Source: UBA5195 sp034432755
Lineage (GTDB): Bacteria; Chloroflexota; Anaerolineae; Anaerolineales; Villigracilaceae
NCBI GenBank assembly: GCA_034432755.1
Contig: DAOUBQ010000093.1
Location: forward strand, 15,328 to 79,327
DNA: 64,000 nt
Direction of reading: 5' to 3'
Positions within the stretch are counted from its first letter, which is position 1; every line of letters begins with the position of its first letter. Below are positions 1-8,167 of the stretch, in pieces. The notes beneath the pieces are model-generated. The model saw nothing but the letters and a program-made list of their open reading frames with translations. It was not told the origin of the DNA and did no database searches. The translations under genes were made by a program, and so were the position numbers.

Positions 1-1649
1 TCCACGCTGGCATCGCCGGAGGGGAAGGTATCGCTAAAGGCTTCCTGAATGACGGTGCGGAAAACGACACGGGCGGTGGTGGGACCGTCATTGTAGCCGC
101 TGCAGACCGGGTCACCGGCCACGCCGCCGGGCGGCACGCAGCCACCGATGAGGCGGCCATTGCCCGAGCGGGAAATCATTTCATCTGAAATGCGGAAGGT
201 GATGGTGGTCGTTCCATCGTTGGGGGCCGGGTCGGCGGGGGTATAGTTGGGGCTGACGGTGTAATTGGCAACGTTGAATGCGCCAGAGGAGTTATAGGAG
301 GCCGGATTGCCCACAATTTGCAGTGTGGGGGTAAATGTGGTGTCCCAGCGCTGGCCGTCAGAGATGGTATCGGTCAACGTCACCTGGTCAAAGGCGAAGA
401 AATCGGAAATTTGAAGGTCAATCGTGTATTCCAGCACAGCCCCTGGCGCAGGCTGGCCGCCGCCCACCACGCTGACGCTCTTTTGAGTGGCGATAGACTT
501 GGGGGTGAGGGTGTGTTCACAGCCGGGCGGGTTTTGGGTGAACGTCCCACCGGTGTCGCGCGGGTCGAGCGGAGCCCACGTCCCGCCGCCGCTGGCATTA
601 TTGCAGGAAAGGGCGTCATCGCCGGTGGCAGGGTTGATGACCGCCCCTCCACCCGAATCGCGCAGGGGGATGTAGTACTCGAAGGTCATGCTCACTGTGC
701 CGCTCACCGAAGCAAAGTTGCACGAGAGCGTGCCGCCAGGGGTTACGGTGGAGGGCGTGGAACACGTGGCGCCGCCTGGCACCGTGCCTATCAGCGAGAC
801 GAATTGCATGTTGGCGGGCAGCGTATCGGTCAGGGTGAAGGGACTGAGCGTCTGCCCAGGAGCGATTTCAGCGGTCACGGTGTATTGACGCGGGAAGTTG
901 GGGCCGGTGGCAGTCTCATCTTCGGGGCCGTTATAGGTTTTGGTCAGGGTAAAGAGTGTGGGTGTCACACTGCCATTCACCCAAGCGCTGAAAGTGAGGT
1001 TGGGGTCATCGCCGCAGCACCAATCGTCCAGCGCGGTATAACCAAACTGATAGCCGCCGCGCGCCTGAATGGTGAGCGGCGTGCCTAAATCGGCCAGGTT
1101 GCTCATTGAGGCGGTTACATTCACCGTCACAGGCGGCTGGTCGGGGGTGAAGGAGCCAAAGGGCAGGCGCAACGCCACCAGGGTGTCGCCCGCATTGCCG
1201 CAGACCTGCACAAAAGCGCCGGTGTTATCGCGCATGTAGGGGTGGTTAACGCAGGTAATGCCGCCCGAACCGGGGAAGGTCAGGACGGTATTCTCAACCG
1301 GAGAGCCAAGATAGGTGGCACTGAGGAAGGTCAGCCCATCGAGCGGCGGGTTGCTGTTCTGCGCGCCATCTGCGCCGTTGCGGGGAATAATCAAGTCAAT
1401 CAGGGGGCCGTAGCCTGGGTCGTTGGCATCGGGGTTGTCGAAGGTGACGGTGAAATTGACGGTGCTGCCGATGAAGGCCTGCGCCGGCACGTTGAGGGAA
1501 ACAGCGGGCGGCTGGGCCAACGAGGGGCGTTCAACTGGCGCTGCCACTGCTTCTTGCGCAGGAATGAGCAAGGCGGCTTGCATCAGAATCAGGAACAACA
1601 CCAAAAACGCCCGAACATAAAAAGAAATAGTTCGAGAAATGAATTGCAT
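1..1649 (-). CDS. Secreted DUF11/TIGR01451-type repeat protein, 3' end outside window
   Basis: The reading frame is open from an ATG at 1649 to the left edge, about 549 codons with no stop, so only the N-terminal part is here. The start has GGGAGG about 8 bases upstream. Residues 1-35 form a signal peptide (basic start, hydrophobic core, AVAAP-type cleavage region). The rest is Thr/Pro/Gly-rich beta sequence with repeated phrases such as FTLTDTLPANMQFVS and VTLTDTISDGQRWD. These are typical of the conserved-repeat (DUF11, fimbrial isopeptide-like) domains found in long cell-surface proteins of Chloroflexota and Bacteroidota. Cysteine pairs occur in several blocks. A surface or extracellular structural role is inferred; no enzyme motif is seen. 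Confidence 0.75.
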   Translation of the reverse strand, partial: MQFISRTISFYVRAFLVLFLILMQAALLIPAQEAVAAPVERPSLAQPPAVSLNVPAQAFIGSTVNFTVTFDNPDANDPGYGPLIDLIIPRNGADGAQNSNPPLDGLTFLSATYLGSPVENTVLTFPGSGGITCVNHPYMRDNTGAFVQVCGNAGDTLVALRLPFGSFTPDQPPVTVNVTASMSNLADLGTPLTIQARGGYQFGYTALDDWCCGDDPNLTFSAWVNGSVTPTLFTLTKTYNGPEDETATGPNFPRQYTVTAEIAPGQTLSPFTLTDTLPANMQFVSLIGTVPGGATCSTPSTVTPGGTLSCNFASVSGTVSMTFEYYIPLRDSGGGAVINPATGDDALSCNNASGGGTWAPLDPRDTGGTFTQNPPGCEHTLTPKSIATQKSVSVVGGGQPAPGAVLEYTIDLQISDFFAFDQVTLTDTISDGQRWDTTFTPTLQIVGNPASYNSSGAFNVANYTVSPNYTPADPAPNDGTTTITFRISDEMISRSGNGRLIGGCVPPGGVAGDPVCSGYNDGPTTARVVFRTVIQEAFSDTFPSGDASV

Positions 1650-1799
1650 AAATGGGCCTCCCGGCAAAATTTGAATATTTCCCACAGGGCCGGTTTCGCT
1701 CTGACTCGCTGACAGCTTAGCCCCAGCACGGGGCAGCGACCAATTCGGCTGACAGTTCACAGTCTCCCAGTTTGCAATGATGTTGTAATCAATGCTTAC

Positions 1800-1805
1800 A
1801 TTATA
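1800..1805 (-). promoter_or_regulatory. -10 box (TATAAT) for the DUF11 protein
   Basis: The minus strand reads TATAAT here, about 150 bases upstream of the start at 1649. No good -35 hexamer is seen at 16-18 bases, so this is tentative. Confidence 0.35.
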
Positions 1806-1962
1806 AGGTTAAATCCAGTTAAAATCTTCACCCCTATCAAAACCGTAGGGGAAATGGCCCAATGACATGGCGATTTTTGCAAATCGCATCCCCCGAACTT
1901 TCTCTGATGGTGGGGACGATAGCTATTCGGCCAAGTTGGTTATTTCGACCGGGGCATCAGCG

Positions 1963-1991
1963 TTGACACCCAGCCACACATCGGGTATGCT
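1963..1991 (+). promoter_or_regulatory. Sigma70-type promoter of the SRP RNA gene
   Basis: TTGACA (1963-1968), a 17-base spacer and TATGCT (1986-1991). The predicted transcription start falls within a few bases of the 5' end of the SRP RNA helix at 2002, which supports both calls. Confidence 0.7.
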
Positions 1992-2001
1992 TGTCGTTTG
2001 T

Positions 2002-2101
2002 CCGGGCAGGCCCGGCGCGGCAGGACTCCCCGAACCTTGTCAGGTCCGAGAGGAAGCAGCAATAAGGGGAAGTTCCTGGGTGCCGCCGGTCTCCTGCCCG
2101 G
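2002..2101 (+). ncRNA. ffs: Signal recognition particle RNA, small bacterial type
   Basis: The core contains GTCAGGTCCGAGAGGAAGCA, the conserved SRP RNA domain IV tetraloop/symmetric-loop sequence that binds Ffh. The 5' end (CCGGGCAGG, 2002-2010) pairs perfectly with the 3' end (CCTGCCCGG, 2093-2101), closing a rod-like hairpin of about 100 nt, the size expected of the 4.5S-type RNA without an Alu domain. The RNA partners with Ffh to target nascent membrane and secreted proteins. No clear T-run terminator follows. This gene and its promoter explain much of the 1650-2159 gap between coding regions. Confidence 0.93.
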
Positions 2102-2147
2102 ATATTGATTCAGCGGGTACATCTTTCATCCTTCTGCCTTCATCCTT

Positions 2148-2153
2148 TATAAT
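2148..2153 (+). promoter_or_regulatory. -10 box giving a probably leaderless mRNA
   Basis: TATAAT ends 7 bases before the ATG at 2160, so transcription would begin at or next to the start codon. No Shine-Dalgarno is present. The sequence just upstream is made of repeated TTCATCC-like units. Confidence 0.5.
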
Positions 2154-2159
2154 CATCCC

Positions 2160-2501
2160 ATGACCGCCAAACGCTGGTTCCTGTTTATCCTGTCCATCCT
2201 GGTTGGGATTGGGCTGGGCCTGTATTACGGCTGGGTCATCAGCCCGGTGGAGTATGTCGATACCATTCCATCCACTCTGCGGGCCGATTACAAAGCCGAT
2301 TACTGCCTGATGGTGGCTGAAGTGTTCGAGAGCGAACAGGATGTGCAAGCCGCCGCGCGCCGCCTGGCCCTGCTCGGCAGCGAGTCCCCCTCTGTTATTG
2401 CCTCCGCCGCGCTTGAATTCGCCCGCCAAAACGGCTACGCCCCCACCGACATCCAGCTCCTGCAAGACCTGACTCTTGCTCTGCAGGTGTGGCAGCCATG
2501 A
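2160..2501 (+). CDS. Small single-pass membrane protein, unknown function
   Basis: 113 residues. One N-terminal hydrophobic segment (about 5-28) is followed by a charged helical region. After the membrane segment comes DTIPSTLRADYKADYCLMVA, which matches the equivalent part of the next protein (NTSPASLRYDFKNEYRYMIA), so the two genes are related by duplication. The helical part resembles a TPR-like hairpin (an AARRLALLGSESP turn), but no named family is recognised. The start has no Shine-Dalgarno and sits beside a -10 box. The stop overlaps the next start (ATGA), implying translational coupling. No function is proposed. Confidence 0.7.
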   Translation: MTAKRWFLFILSILVGIGLGLYYGWVISPVEYVDTIPSTLRADYKADYCLMVAEVFESEQDVQAAARRLALLGSESPSVIASAALEFARQNGYAPTDIQLLQDLTLALQVWQP

Positions 2502-3397
2502 ACGACCATCGCGGCCCCTGGTTCATCTTCACCGGACTGTTACTTGGCCTAAGCATCGGCATTGGCGTCGCCTGGGGAGTGCCGCAAGCCCAGCCGGTCA
2601 ACACCTCCCCCGCCTCGCTGCGCTATGATTTCAAAAACGAATACCGCTACATGATAGCCGCGGCCTACACCGTCAGCGGTGATTTAGGCCGTGCCCGCGC
2701 CCGCCTCGCCAGCCTGGCTGACCCCGATTCGCTTCTGGCGCTTGGTGAGCAAGCTCAACGCATGTTGGCGCAAAATTCTTCGATTGAGAGGGTGAGAATC
2801 CTGGCGAATCTCTCCGAGGCGATTCAATCTCAGCCCCAAGCGACTCTCGCGCCCGAAACTGGAGCAGACTCCGCTGCATCTGCCTCTCCGCTCAACGAAC
2901 CGACTTTGCCCCCCGAACAGCCCTCTGCCACCCCCACACCCGAACCCACCGAAAACCCCTCCCTGCCGCGCCCCACATCCACGCCTACCAACACCCCTTT
3001 TCCCACCCTGCCGCCGCTCCCAACCGCTACCCTGCGCCCCACGCGCACAAACACGCTTACCCCTGGCCCGCCGTTCATCCTCATCGCTCAGTCCACTGTG
3101 TGCGACCCTCAACAACCCAGCCTGCTCAAAGTGAACCTGCAAAACGCCCTTGGGCAACCCGCTCCCGGCCAAGAACTGGTCATCACCTGGTTTGGCGGCG
3201 AGGAGCATTTCTTTACCGGCTTCAAAAACGACATTGGCCCCGGCTACGCCGATTTCAGCCTGGCGAGTGGGGTTGAATACGCCCTCAGCCTATCGGAAGG
3301 CCGAACCCGAATCACCGGCCTGATTGCGCCCGCTTGCACCGACCAGGATGGCAAGCCTTACCCCGGCTCCATCTTGCTCGAATTTCAACAACCCTGA
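2498..3397 (+). CDS. Membrane-anchored protein with Pro/Thr-rich linker, unknown function
   Basis: 299 residues from the ATG at 2498, which overlaps the previous stop by ATGA; a GTG nine bases earlier is possible but less likely. An N-terminal membrane segment (about 8-28) is followed by the same helical domain as the upstream gene. Then comes a long Pro/Thr/Ser linker (about 120-195, many PTPEPTE- and TPTNTPFP-like steps) and a C-terminal beta-type domain with two cysteines. Topology suggests an anchored extracytoplasmic protein whose C-terminal domain is held away from the membrane. Family and ligand are unknown. Confidence 0.7.
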   Translation: MNDHRGPWFIFTGLLLGLSIGIGVAWGVPQAQPVNTSPASLRYDFKNEYRYMIAAAYTVSGDLGRARARLASLADPDSLLALGEQAQRMLAQNSSIERVRILANLSEAIQSQPQATLAPETGADSAASASPLNEPTLPPEQPSATPTPEPTENPSLPRPTSTPTNTPFPTLPPLPTATLRPTRTNTLTPGPPFILIAQSTVCDPQQPSLLKVNLQNALGQPAPGQELVITWFGGEEHFFTGFKNDIGPGYADFSLASGVEYALSLSEGRTRITGLIAPACTDQDGKPYPGSILLEFQQP

Positions 3398-3400
3398 GCC

Positions 3401-3991
3401 ATGCCCAGACCGTTTTCCCGCCTGTTGCTCGTTTTCGTTGTCCTCATCGTGCTGACCTCCCTGTGCAACTTCCCCAGGGCTTTTCCACCGCCCGAACCAA
3501 CGGCCTTTCCCCAAACGCAAGTCCTGACCGATACACCCCCGCCCCCCACTGAACCCCCCACCATTGGCCCGTGCGGGTTTGTGTGGGCAACCCAAAGCTT
3601 GCCACAGATCTCGCAACAGTTGTTTGAACGCTTGCAGCAGGCTGGCCTGCCCGTTAGCGCCGCCCATTCCGAAGCCTACGGCGAGAACTGCGTGTATAGT
3701 GATGGCACGGTGGCTCGCTTCGCCGCCATGCAAACCGATTACCGCGTTACGCTGGCAGTTGAAACGCTCACAGACGCCGAAGCGCTCGGCAGCCTGCTGG
3801 AGCAAACTCTCGAAATCATTGACGGGTTCCCAGTGGGGGAAACGCCCGGCCCCAACCCCGGCTATATCGGAATCACCTTCCAGGCGGGCGAAACGGTCGA
3901 AAACCTGTGGTTCCAGCAAACCCAATCCGACGCCCTGCGCGCGCAGGGTTTGGGTGGGCAATCGTTGTATGAGTCGATTAAGGGCAAATAA
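3401..3991 (+). CDS. Exported small protein, unknown function
   Basis: 196 residues, starting 3 bases after the preceding stop, so part of the same three-gene unit. Residues 1-25 are a hydrophobic export signal. The cysteine in LTSLC could be a poor lipobox, but leucine at -1 is unusual, so lipidation is uncertain. A proline-rich stretch (about 28-55) precedes a folded domain of about 130 residues with two cysteines (near 58 and 93). No family is recognised. It is transcribed toward the IMPase-family gene, and no terminator is visible in the 23-base gap. Confidence 0.65.
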   Translation: MPRPFSRLLLVFVVLIVLTSLCNFPRAFPPPEPTAFPQTQVLTDTPPPPTEPPTIGPCGFVWATQSLPQISQQLFERLQQAGLPVSAAHSEAYGENCVYSDGTVARFAAMQTDYRVTLAVETLTDAEALGSLLEQTLEIIDGFPVGETPGPNPGYIGITFQAGETVENLWFQQTQSDALRAQGLGGQSLYESIKGK

Positions 3992-4014
3992 AGAAACGCC
4001 TCAGTCACCCATTT

Positions 4015-4803
4015 TTATCCGTTGATGATTTCCAGCAGTTTGTCTTTGAGGGCCGCATTGCAGGCCAATGCTTCGTTGTGGGTATGCCCTTCGCGGCCAT
4101 CCCAACTGCCGAAGTAGCCATCGGCCTCTTTGAAGATGACCGGGAAGGGGCCGCAATCCCAAATGTTCATGACCGGGTCGAACATGGCTTCGGCGCGCCC
4201 GGTGGCAACGCACAGGTAGCCGTAGGCGTCGCTCCAGCCTCGCGCTTCATAGGCGGCCTGGCTCAGTCGTTTCCAGGCGGGGCCGCGCCCGTGCTGTTCC
4301 ATGCTGCGCTCATTGGTGTAACAGAGATAGGCACGTTCCAGGCGGTTGGTCGCCGAGACGCGCGCCGGGCGTCCGTTCCACCACGCCCCCAAACCCTCGG
4401 CAGCGCACAGCATTTCATCGGTGCCGGGGAAGTAGGCCGCGCCAACTTTGATGACGCCTTCGATTTCCAGGCCAATCAGCACGCCGTAGAGTGGCACACC
4501 GCGCAGGAAGGCTTTGGTGCCGTCAATCGGGTCGAGTATCCAGCGAAAACCCTGCCCCCCATCCCCTCTCCCACCGCGAGAGGGGGGATTTTCCCCAAAT
4601 TCCTCGCCCAGGATGGCGTGGGTGGGGTAGCGTTTTTCGATTTCGGCGCGGATAAATTCCTCAGCAGCCCGGTCGGCAGCAGTGACGGGGGTGTCGTCGG
4701 CTTTGTAATCGGGACGGATTCCAACGTTGAAGTAGCCGAGGGTGATTCTTCCGGCGCGATAGGCGAGTTCTGTGGCGAAATGCAGCAGGGGCTCCAGGTT
4801 CAT
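4015..4803 (-). CDS. Inositol monophosphatase-family phosphatase (HisN-like)
   Basis: 262 residues. The metal site motifs are clear: LGEEFGE (about 67-73), WILDPIDGTKAF (about 88-99) and a C-terminal WDCGPFPVIFKEADG. The Phe/Gly spacing is closest to the histidinol-phosphatase (HisN)/CysQ-like branch, so the substrate may be histidinol phosphate, inositol phosphate or PAP; sequence alone does not decide. Between GEE and WILDP lies an unusual Pro/Gly/Arg-rich loop encoded by a palindromic intergenic-type repeat (4563-4585). The start overlaps the alr stop by 4 bases, so the two genes are co-translated. Confidence 0.85.
   Translation of the reverse strand: MNLEPLLHFATELAYRAGRITLGYFNVGIRPDYKADDTPVTAADRAAEEFIRAEIEKRYPTHAILGEEFGENPPSRGGRGDGGQGFRWILDPIDGTKAFLRGVPLYGVLIGLEIEGVIKVGAAYFPGTDEMLCAAEGLGAWWNGRPARVSATNRLERAYLCYTNERSMEQHGRGPAWKRLSQAAYEARGWSDAYGYLCVATGRAEAMFDPVMNIWDCGPFPVIFKEADGYFGSWDGREGHTHNEALACNAALKDKLLEIING
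4563..4585. repeat. Palindromic repeat inside the IMPase-family gene
   Basis: CCCCTCTC (4563-4570) and GAGAGGGG (4578-4585) form an 8-bp inverted repeat with a 7-base loop. It encodes the Pro/Ser/Arg/Gly loop between the GEE and WILDP motifs without breaking the frame. Confidence 0.6.
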
Positions 4804-5954
4804 TTGTCATCCTTGATGAAAATGCGCGGCACACGCGCGGAGATATTGGTCATTACTTCATAACTGTTTGTGTCGGCCCATTGGGCCAGGTCTTCGGCAA
4901 AAATTTGCTCGCCGTTGGCGGCTTTTCCAAGCAAAATCACCTCGTCGCCCAGTTCGGCGTTATCCCCTTCGAGGTTGACCATGAACTGGTCCATGCAGAT
5001 TCTTCCGACCTGCTGGTATTTTTTGCCGTTGATTATCACCTTCGGCTGGTTGGTCATGCGGCGAAAGTAGCCATCGGCATAACCGCACGGGACGGTGACG
5101 GTGCGGACGGGGTGGTCGGAAACCCACAGCGAGCCGTAACTGACCGGATGCCCCGGCGGCGAGATTTTGCTGTATACGACTTGCGACTTCCAGGTGGCGG
5201 CGGGGGCCACTTGCACGGTGCGCAGCACGTCTTTATCGGGATAAATTCCATAGAACAGGATACCAGGCCGCACCATGTCGAAGGTGCTTTGGGGCAGGTT
5301 GAGGATGGCGGCGGAATTGGCAGCGTGAACCAGGCGTGGGCGCGGCAGTCCGCGTTTTTCGTAAAAAGATAATACTTCGTGGAAGCGCGCCAACTGGTCG
5401 CTGGCGTAAGAAAAGCCCCATTTTTTTTCCATGCCGGGCGTTTCGAGTGTTTCGGAGTTGGCGAAGTGGGTGTAAATGCCCTCGATGTCGAGATTCTGGC
5501 AGCGCAGGGATTGTTCCAGGAAAGATTCGGCCTCGTACCAGCGCACGCCAGCGCGTTCCATGCCGGTATCAATTTTGAGATGTACCTTGAGCGGTTTCCC
5601 GGCAGAGGCAGCGGCAGTTTCGGCAGCCTGCAATACTGCCGGGTGCGAGACCGTCAGGGTCAGGTCATGTTCGAGGAAATAGGAGACGTGTTCTGGCAGC
5701 GTCCCGCCCGCGACCAAGATTGGCTTTTTTATGCCAAGTCTGCGCAGGTGTATGCCTTCATCCAAAACAGCGACGCCGATATAATCAACATGCGGCTCAA
5801 TGTATGGGGCGACGCCATCAATGCCGTGACCGTAGGCATTGGCTTTGAGCATGACCAGCACTCTGGCGGGATGTACCCTGGCGCGAATCGCCTGCACGTT
5901 GCGGCGTAGTTGGGAGAGATTGACAACGAGGTGGGTGGGACGGAGCGGGGGCAT
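4800..5954 (-). CDS. alr: Alanine racemase
   Basis: 384 residues, normal length. The PLP lysine is Lys37 in MLKANAYGHG, and the second catalytic residue is the tyrosine of VSYGSLW in the C-terminal half. It interconverts L- and D-alanine for peptidoglycan. The first in-frame ATG is used; directly upstream lie only heptamer repeats (5956-6018), with no Shine-Dalgarno. It is the first gene of a two-gene unit with the IMPase-family gene (ATGA overlap). Confidence 0.95.
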   Translation of the reverse strand: MPPLRPTHLVVNLSQLRRNVQAIRARVHPARVLVMLKANAYGHGIDGVAPYIEPHVDYIGVAVLDEGIHLRRLGIKKPILVAGGTLPEHVSYFLEHDLTLTVSHPAVLQAAETAAASAGKPLKVHLKIDTGMERAGVRWYEAESFLEQSLRCQNLDIEGIYTHFANSETLETPGMEKKWGFSYASDQLARFHEVLSFYEKRGLPRPRLVHAANSAAILNLPQSTFDMVRPGILFYGIYPDKDVLRTVQVAPAATWKSQVVYSKISPPGHPVSYGSLWVSDHPVRTVTVPCGYADGYFRRMTNQPKVIINGKKYQQVGRICMDQFMVNLEGDNAELGDEVILLGKAANGEQIFAEDLAQWADTNSYEVMTNISARVPRIFIKDDK

Positions 5955-5955
5955 G

Positions 5956-6018
5956 AGATTGAAGATTGAAGATTGAGGATTGAAGAATGAGGATTGAAGA
6001 TTGAAGATTGAGGATTGA
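5956..6018. repeat. Nine tandem heptamers (RGATTGA) abutting the alr start
   Basis: Nine consecutive 7-base units, AGATTGA or GGATTGA with one AGAATGA, end one base from the alr start codon. In the alr sense they read TCAATCT/TCAATCC. A related 14-mer array precedes rbfA (21803-21858). Confidence 0.85.
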
Positions 6019-6095
6019 GGGTCGTACCCTTTGTGTCCTTCGTGGTAAGAACAGGTTTTTTAGCGCAGCCAGTCGTTTATCATGGAAATTCGCAA

Positions 6096-6247
6096 ACGGT
6101 TTGAGAAAACCTGAACCGTAACGCCTGACAGCGTTAGAAACTTTGAATAGGGAATGGCTGGAATTTCAAGATTAGCCACACAAAAAACACCCTTTTATCC
6201 TTCTATCCTGTTACACAAATTGGCGATTTCAGATTTGGAATCGCTGG
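6096..6247. repeat. 152-bp dispersed repeat, copy 1
   Basis: Nearly identical (4 differences counted by eye) to 17325-17476, with exactly the same length. It contains three inverted repeats: ACGGTT-N12-AACCGT, then TAACGC-N6-GCGTTA, and near the end GCGATT-N10-AATCGC. It lies upstream of degV, as copy 2 lies upstream of nusA. The rest of the 5955-6316 gap holds the heptamer array and a short stretch resembling a common CCTTCGTGGT intergenic repeat. Confidence 0.9.
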
Positions 6248-6316
6248 TGTAAAATTGAAGAACTTATTAAAAACCTTCAGCGTGAAGGAAAAACCAAAAA
6301 CTGAAAGTGAGAGTTC

Positions 6317-7180
6317 ATGAAAATTGTAACCGATTGCGCCGCCGATATGCCTGCCAGCGAGTTAGAAGAGTTGGAAATTACGCAAGCCCCGCTCTTCATC
6401 CAGTTCCCCGAAGGCGAGGTCAACTCTGCAGACATCAGCGCCGACGATTTCTATAACCGGCTGGAGGCCATGCGCCCGGCTGTGCCGACCACGGCCCAGC
6501 CTTCGAGCGGGCTGTTCGAGGAACTATACCGCAAACTGGCTGAGACCAGCAAAGAGATTTTCTCCATCCACATCTCTTCTGGCTTGAGCGGCACGCTCAA
6601 TTCGGCGCAGGTTGGCGGCGAGCAGGCGAAAGAGGCAGCCAACGTCCATTTTTGGGATACGATGACGCTTTCGGGCGGAGAGCGATTCCAGGTTCTGGCA
6701 GCGGCCCTCGGTCAAAAGGCTGGTTGGACGATGGAAAAAATCCAGGAGCGCATGGCGGCCATCCGCGGGCAGACCGAGGTGATTTACACGCTGGAGACAC
6801 TGGAATATCTGGCGCGCGGCGGACGGATTGGGCGGGTGCAGGCGCTGATGGGGTCGTTGCTCAAGCTGAAACCGGTTATCCACGTTTCGCATGAAGACGG
6901 AAAATATAGCACGGTCAGCAAAGCGCGCACCATCCCAGCGGCGCTCGAATCGTTAACCGATTACCTGGTGGGCGTTTACAAAAAGACTCCGCTATGGGTC
7001 AACGTATTGCACGGACGCTTCCAGCAGGGCGCAGAAATGCTGTCGGAGATGGTCGAAGAGCGGCTGAACGTTGCCAAACTGGAAGTCAATCGCATTTCTC
7101 CGGTGCTGGGCGTGCATACCGGGCCGGGCATCGTCGGCTGCGCAGTCGTGCCGATGAAGTTGATGGAAGACCTGGTTTGA
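6317..7180 (+). CDS. DegV family fatty-acid-binding protein
   Basis: 287 residues. The N-terminus MKIVTDCAADMP matches the DegV opening (I-V-T-D-S-xx-D). Other family marks are SSGLSGTLNSA (about 88-98) and LEYLARGGRIGR (about 162-173), with a C-terminal HTGPG motif. Family members bind one fatty-acid chain; FakB proteins hand it to the kinase FakA for phospholipid synthesis. No fakA is visible here. The start is preceded by GAGAG. It is a monocistronic plus-strand gene ending in a strong hairpin shared with nadE. Confidence 0.9.
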   Translation: MKIVTDCAADMPASELEELEITQAPLFIQFPEGEVNSADISADDFYNRLEAMRPAVPTTAQPSSGLFEELYRKLAETSKEIFSIHISSGLSGTLNSAQVGGEQAKEAANVHFWDTMTLSGGERFQVLAAALGQKAGWTMEKIQERMAAIRGQTEVIYTLETLEYLARGGRIGRVQALMGSLLKLKPVIHVSHEDGKYSTVSKARTIPAALESLTDYLVGVYKKTPLWVNVLHGRFQQGAEMLSEMVEERLNVAKLEVNRISPVLGVHTGPGIVGCAVVPMKLMEDLV

Positions 7181-7220
7181 TTTTAGATTGACGATTACAG
7201 ATAGCAAACATCAAGAAAAC

Positions 7221-7256
7221 AACGGGCAGCGAGAAACCGCTTCGCTGCTCGTTTGA
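7221..7256. terminator. Bidirectional terminator between degV and nadE
   Basis: A 12-bp stem (AACGGGCAGCGA / TCGCTGCTCGTT, one G-U) with a 9-base loop sits between two convergent genes. T-rich sequence follows on both sides (GATTTT on plus, GTTTTCTT on minus). Confidence 0.65.
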
Positions 7257-7294
7257 TTTTACTGCCCACCGAACACGGTTTACTGGATATTGAA

Positions 7295-8119
7295 TCAAGT
7301 TCCCCAATCCCGCAAATACAAAAAGTCATACCCCACCGTGCGAGTGGTAATTTTGGCAACGGGCGGCATAACGCGCTTGAAGTGGTTGCGGCGCACGCGG
7401 CGGATGACGGTTTCGACGAACGCGCGGCTGAACCCGGCTTCGACGCATTCTTCCAGGCTGTAGCGCTGGTCCACCAGCAGGTAGAGCAGTTTATCGGCTT
7501 CTTCGTAGGTGAAGCCGAGTTCCTGCTCGTCGGTCTGCCCGGCCCACAGGTCTGCGGAGGGGGCTTTGTCGAGAATGGGCTGCGGCACGCCGACCTCGCG
7601 CGCGAGTTGCCGCACCTGGGCTTTATACAGGTCGCCAATCGGGTTGAGGGCATGGGCTGAGTCGCCATATAAGGTGGAGTAGCCGAGCAAAATTTCGGTT
7701 TTGTTGCCGGTGCCAAGGACCAATCCCTTGAAGGCTTCGGATTGGTCGTAAAGCGTAATCATGCGGCAACGCGCCATGATGTTGCCTTTGCGCATGTCTG
7801 ATATGTCGGGGAATTTGGAAATCAGCCCGTCGGCCATTTCTGTGATGGGAATGTCGAGGTGCGGAACGCCTAAATCCTGGATGACCAACATGGCGTGGTC
7901 GAGCGAATCCTGCGAGGAGGTCTTGTAGGGCATTCGCACGCAGAGCAGGTTTTGCGGGCCGAGTGCTTCGGCGGCGAGATAGGCCACCAGCGCCGAATCG
8001 ATTCCGCCCGAAAGCCCCAATACTCCGCGCTTGAGGCCGGTGCGGGTAATTTCGGAGTGGATGAAGCGCGTCAGCAATCCCCGGACGAGGGCGGGGTTGA
8101 TGGAGAGGTCAATGTTCAT
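7295..8119 (-). CDS. nadE: NAD+ synthetase, synthetase domain only
   Basis: 274 residues. The ATP-pyrophosphatase P-loop LSGGIDSALVAY is at about 36-47, and GTGNKTEILLGYSTLYGD is the NaAD/ATP binding region. It amidates nicotinic acid adenine dinucleotide to NAD+. It lacks the N-terminal glutaminase domain of long NadE proteins, but the gene immediately upstream encodes a separate carbon-nitrogen hydrolase, so ammonia may come from that partner. RBS AAGGAAA lies before the ATG. The gap to the upstream gene is 48 bases, so they are probably one operon. Confidence 0.92.
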   Translation of the reverse strand: MNIDLSINPALVRGLLTRFIHSEITRTGLKRGVLGLSGGIDSALVAYLAAEALGPQNLLCVRMPYKTSSQDSLDHAMLVIQDLGVPHLDIPITEMADGLISKFPDISDMRKGNIMARCRMITLYDQSEAFKGLVLGTGNKTEILLGYSTLYGDSAHALNPIGDLYKAQVRQLAREVGVPQPILDKAPSADLWAGQTDEQELGFTYEEADKLLYLLVDQRYSLEECVEAGFSRAFVETVIRRVRRNHFKRVMPPVAKITTRTVGYDFLYLRDWGT

Positions 8120-8167
8120 TGTATTTCCTTAAAACGATGCGCCAGCGGTGCAGATTTTTAACTCCGC

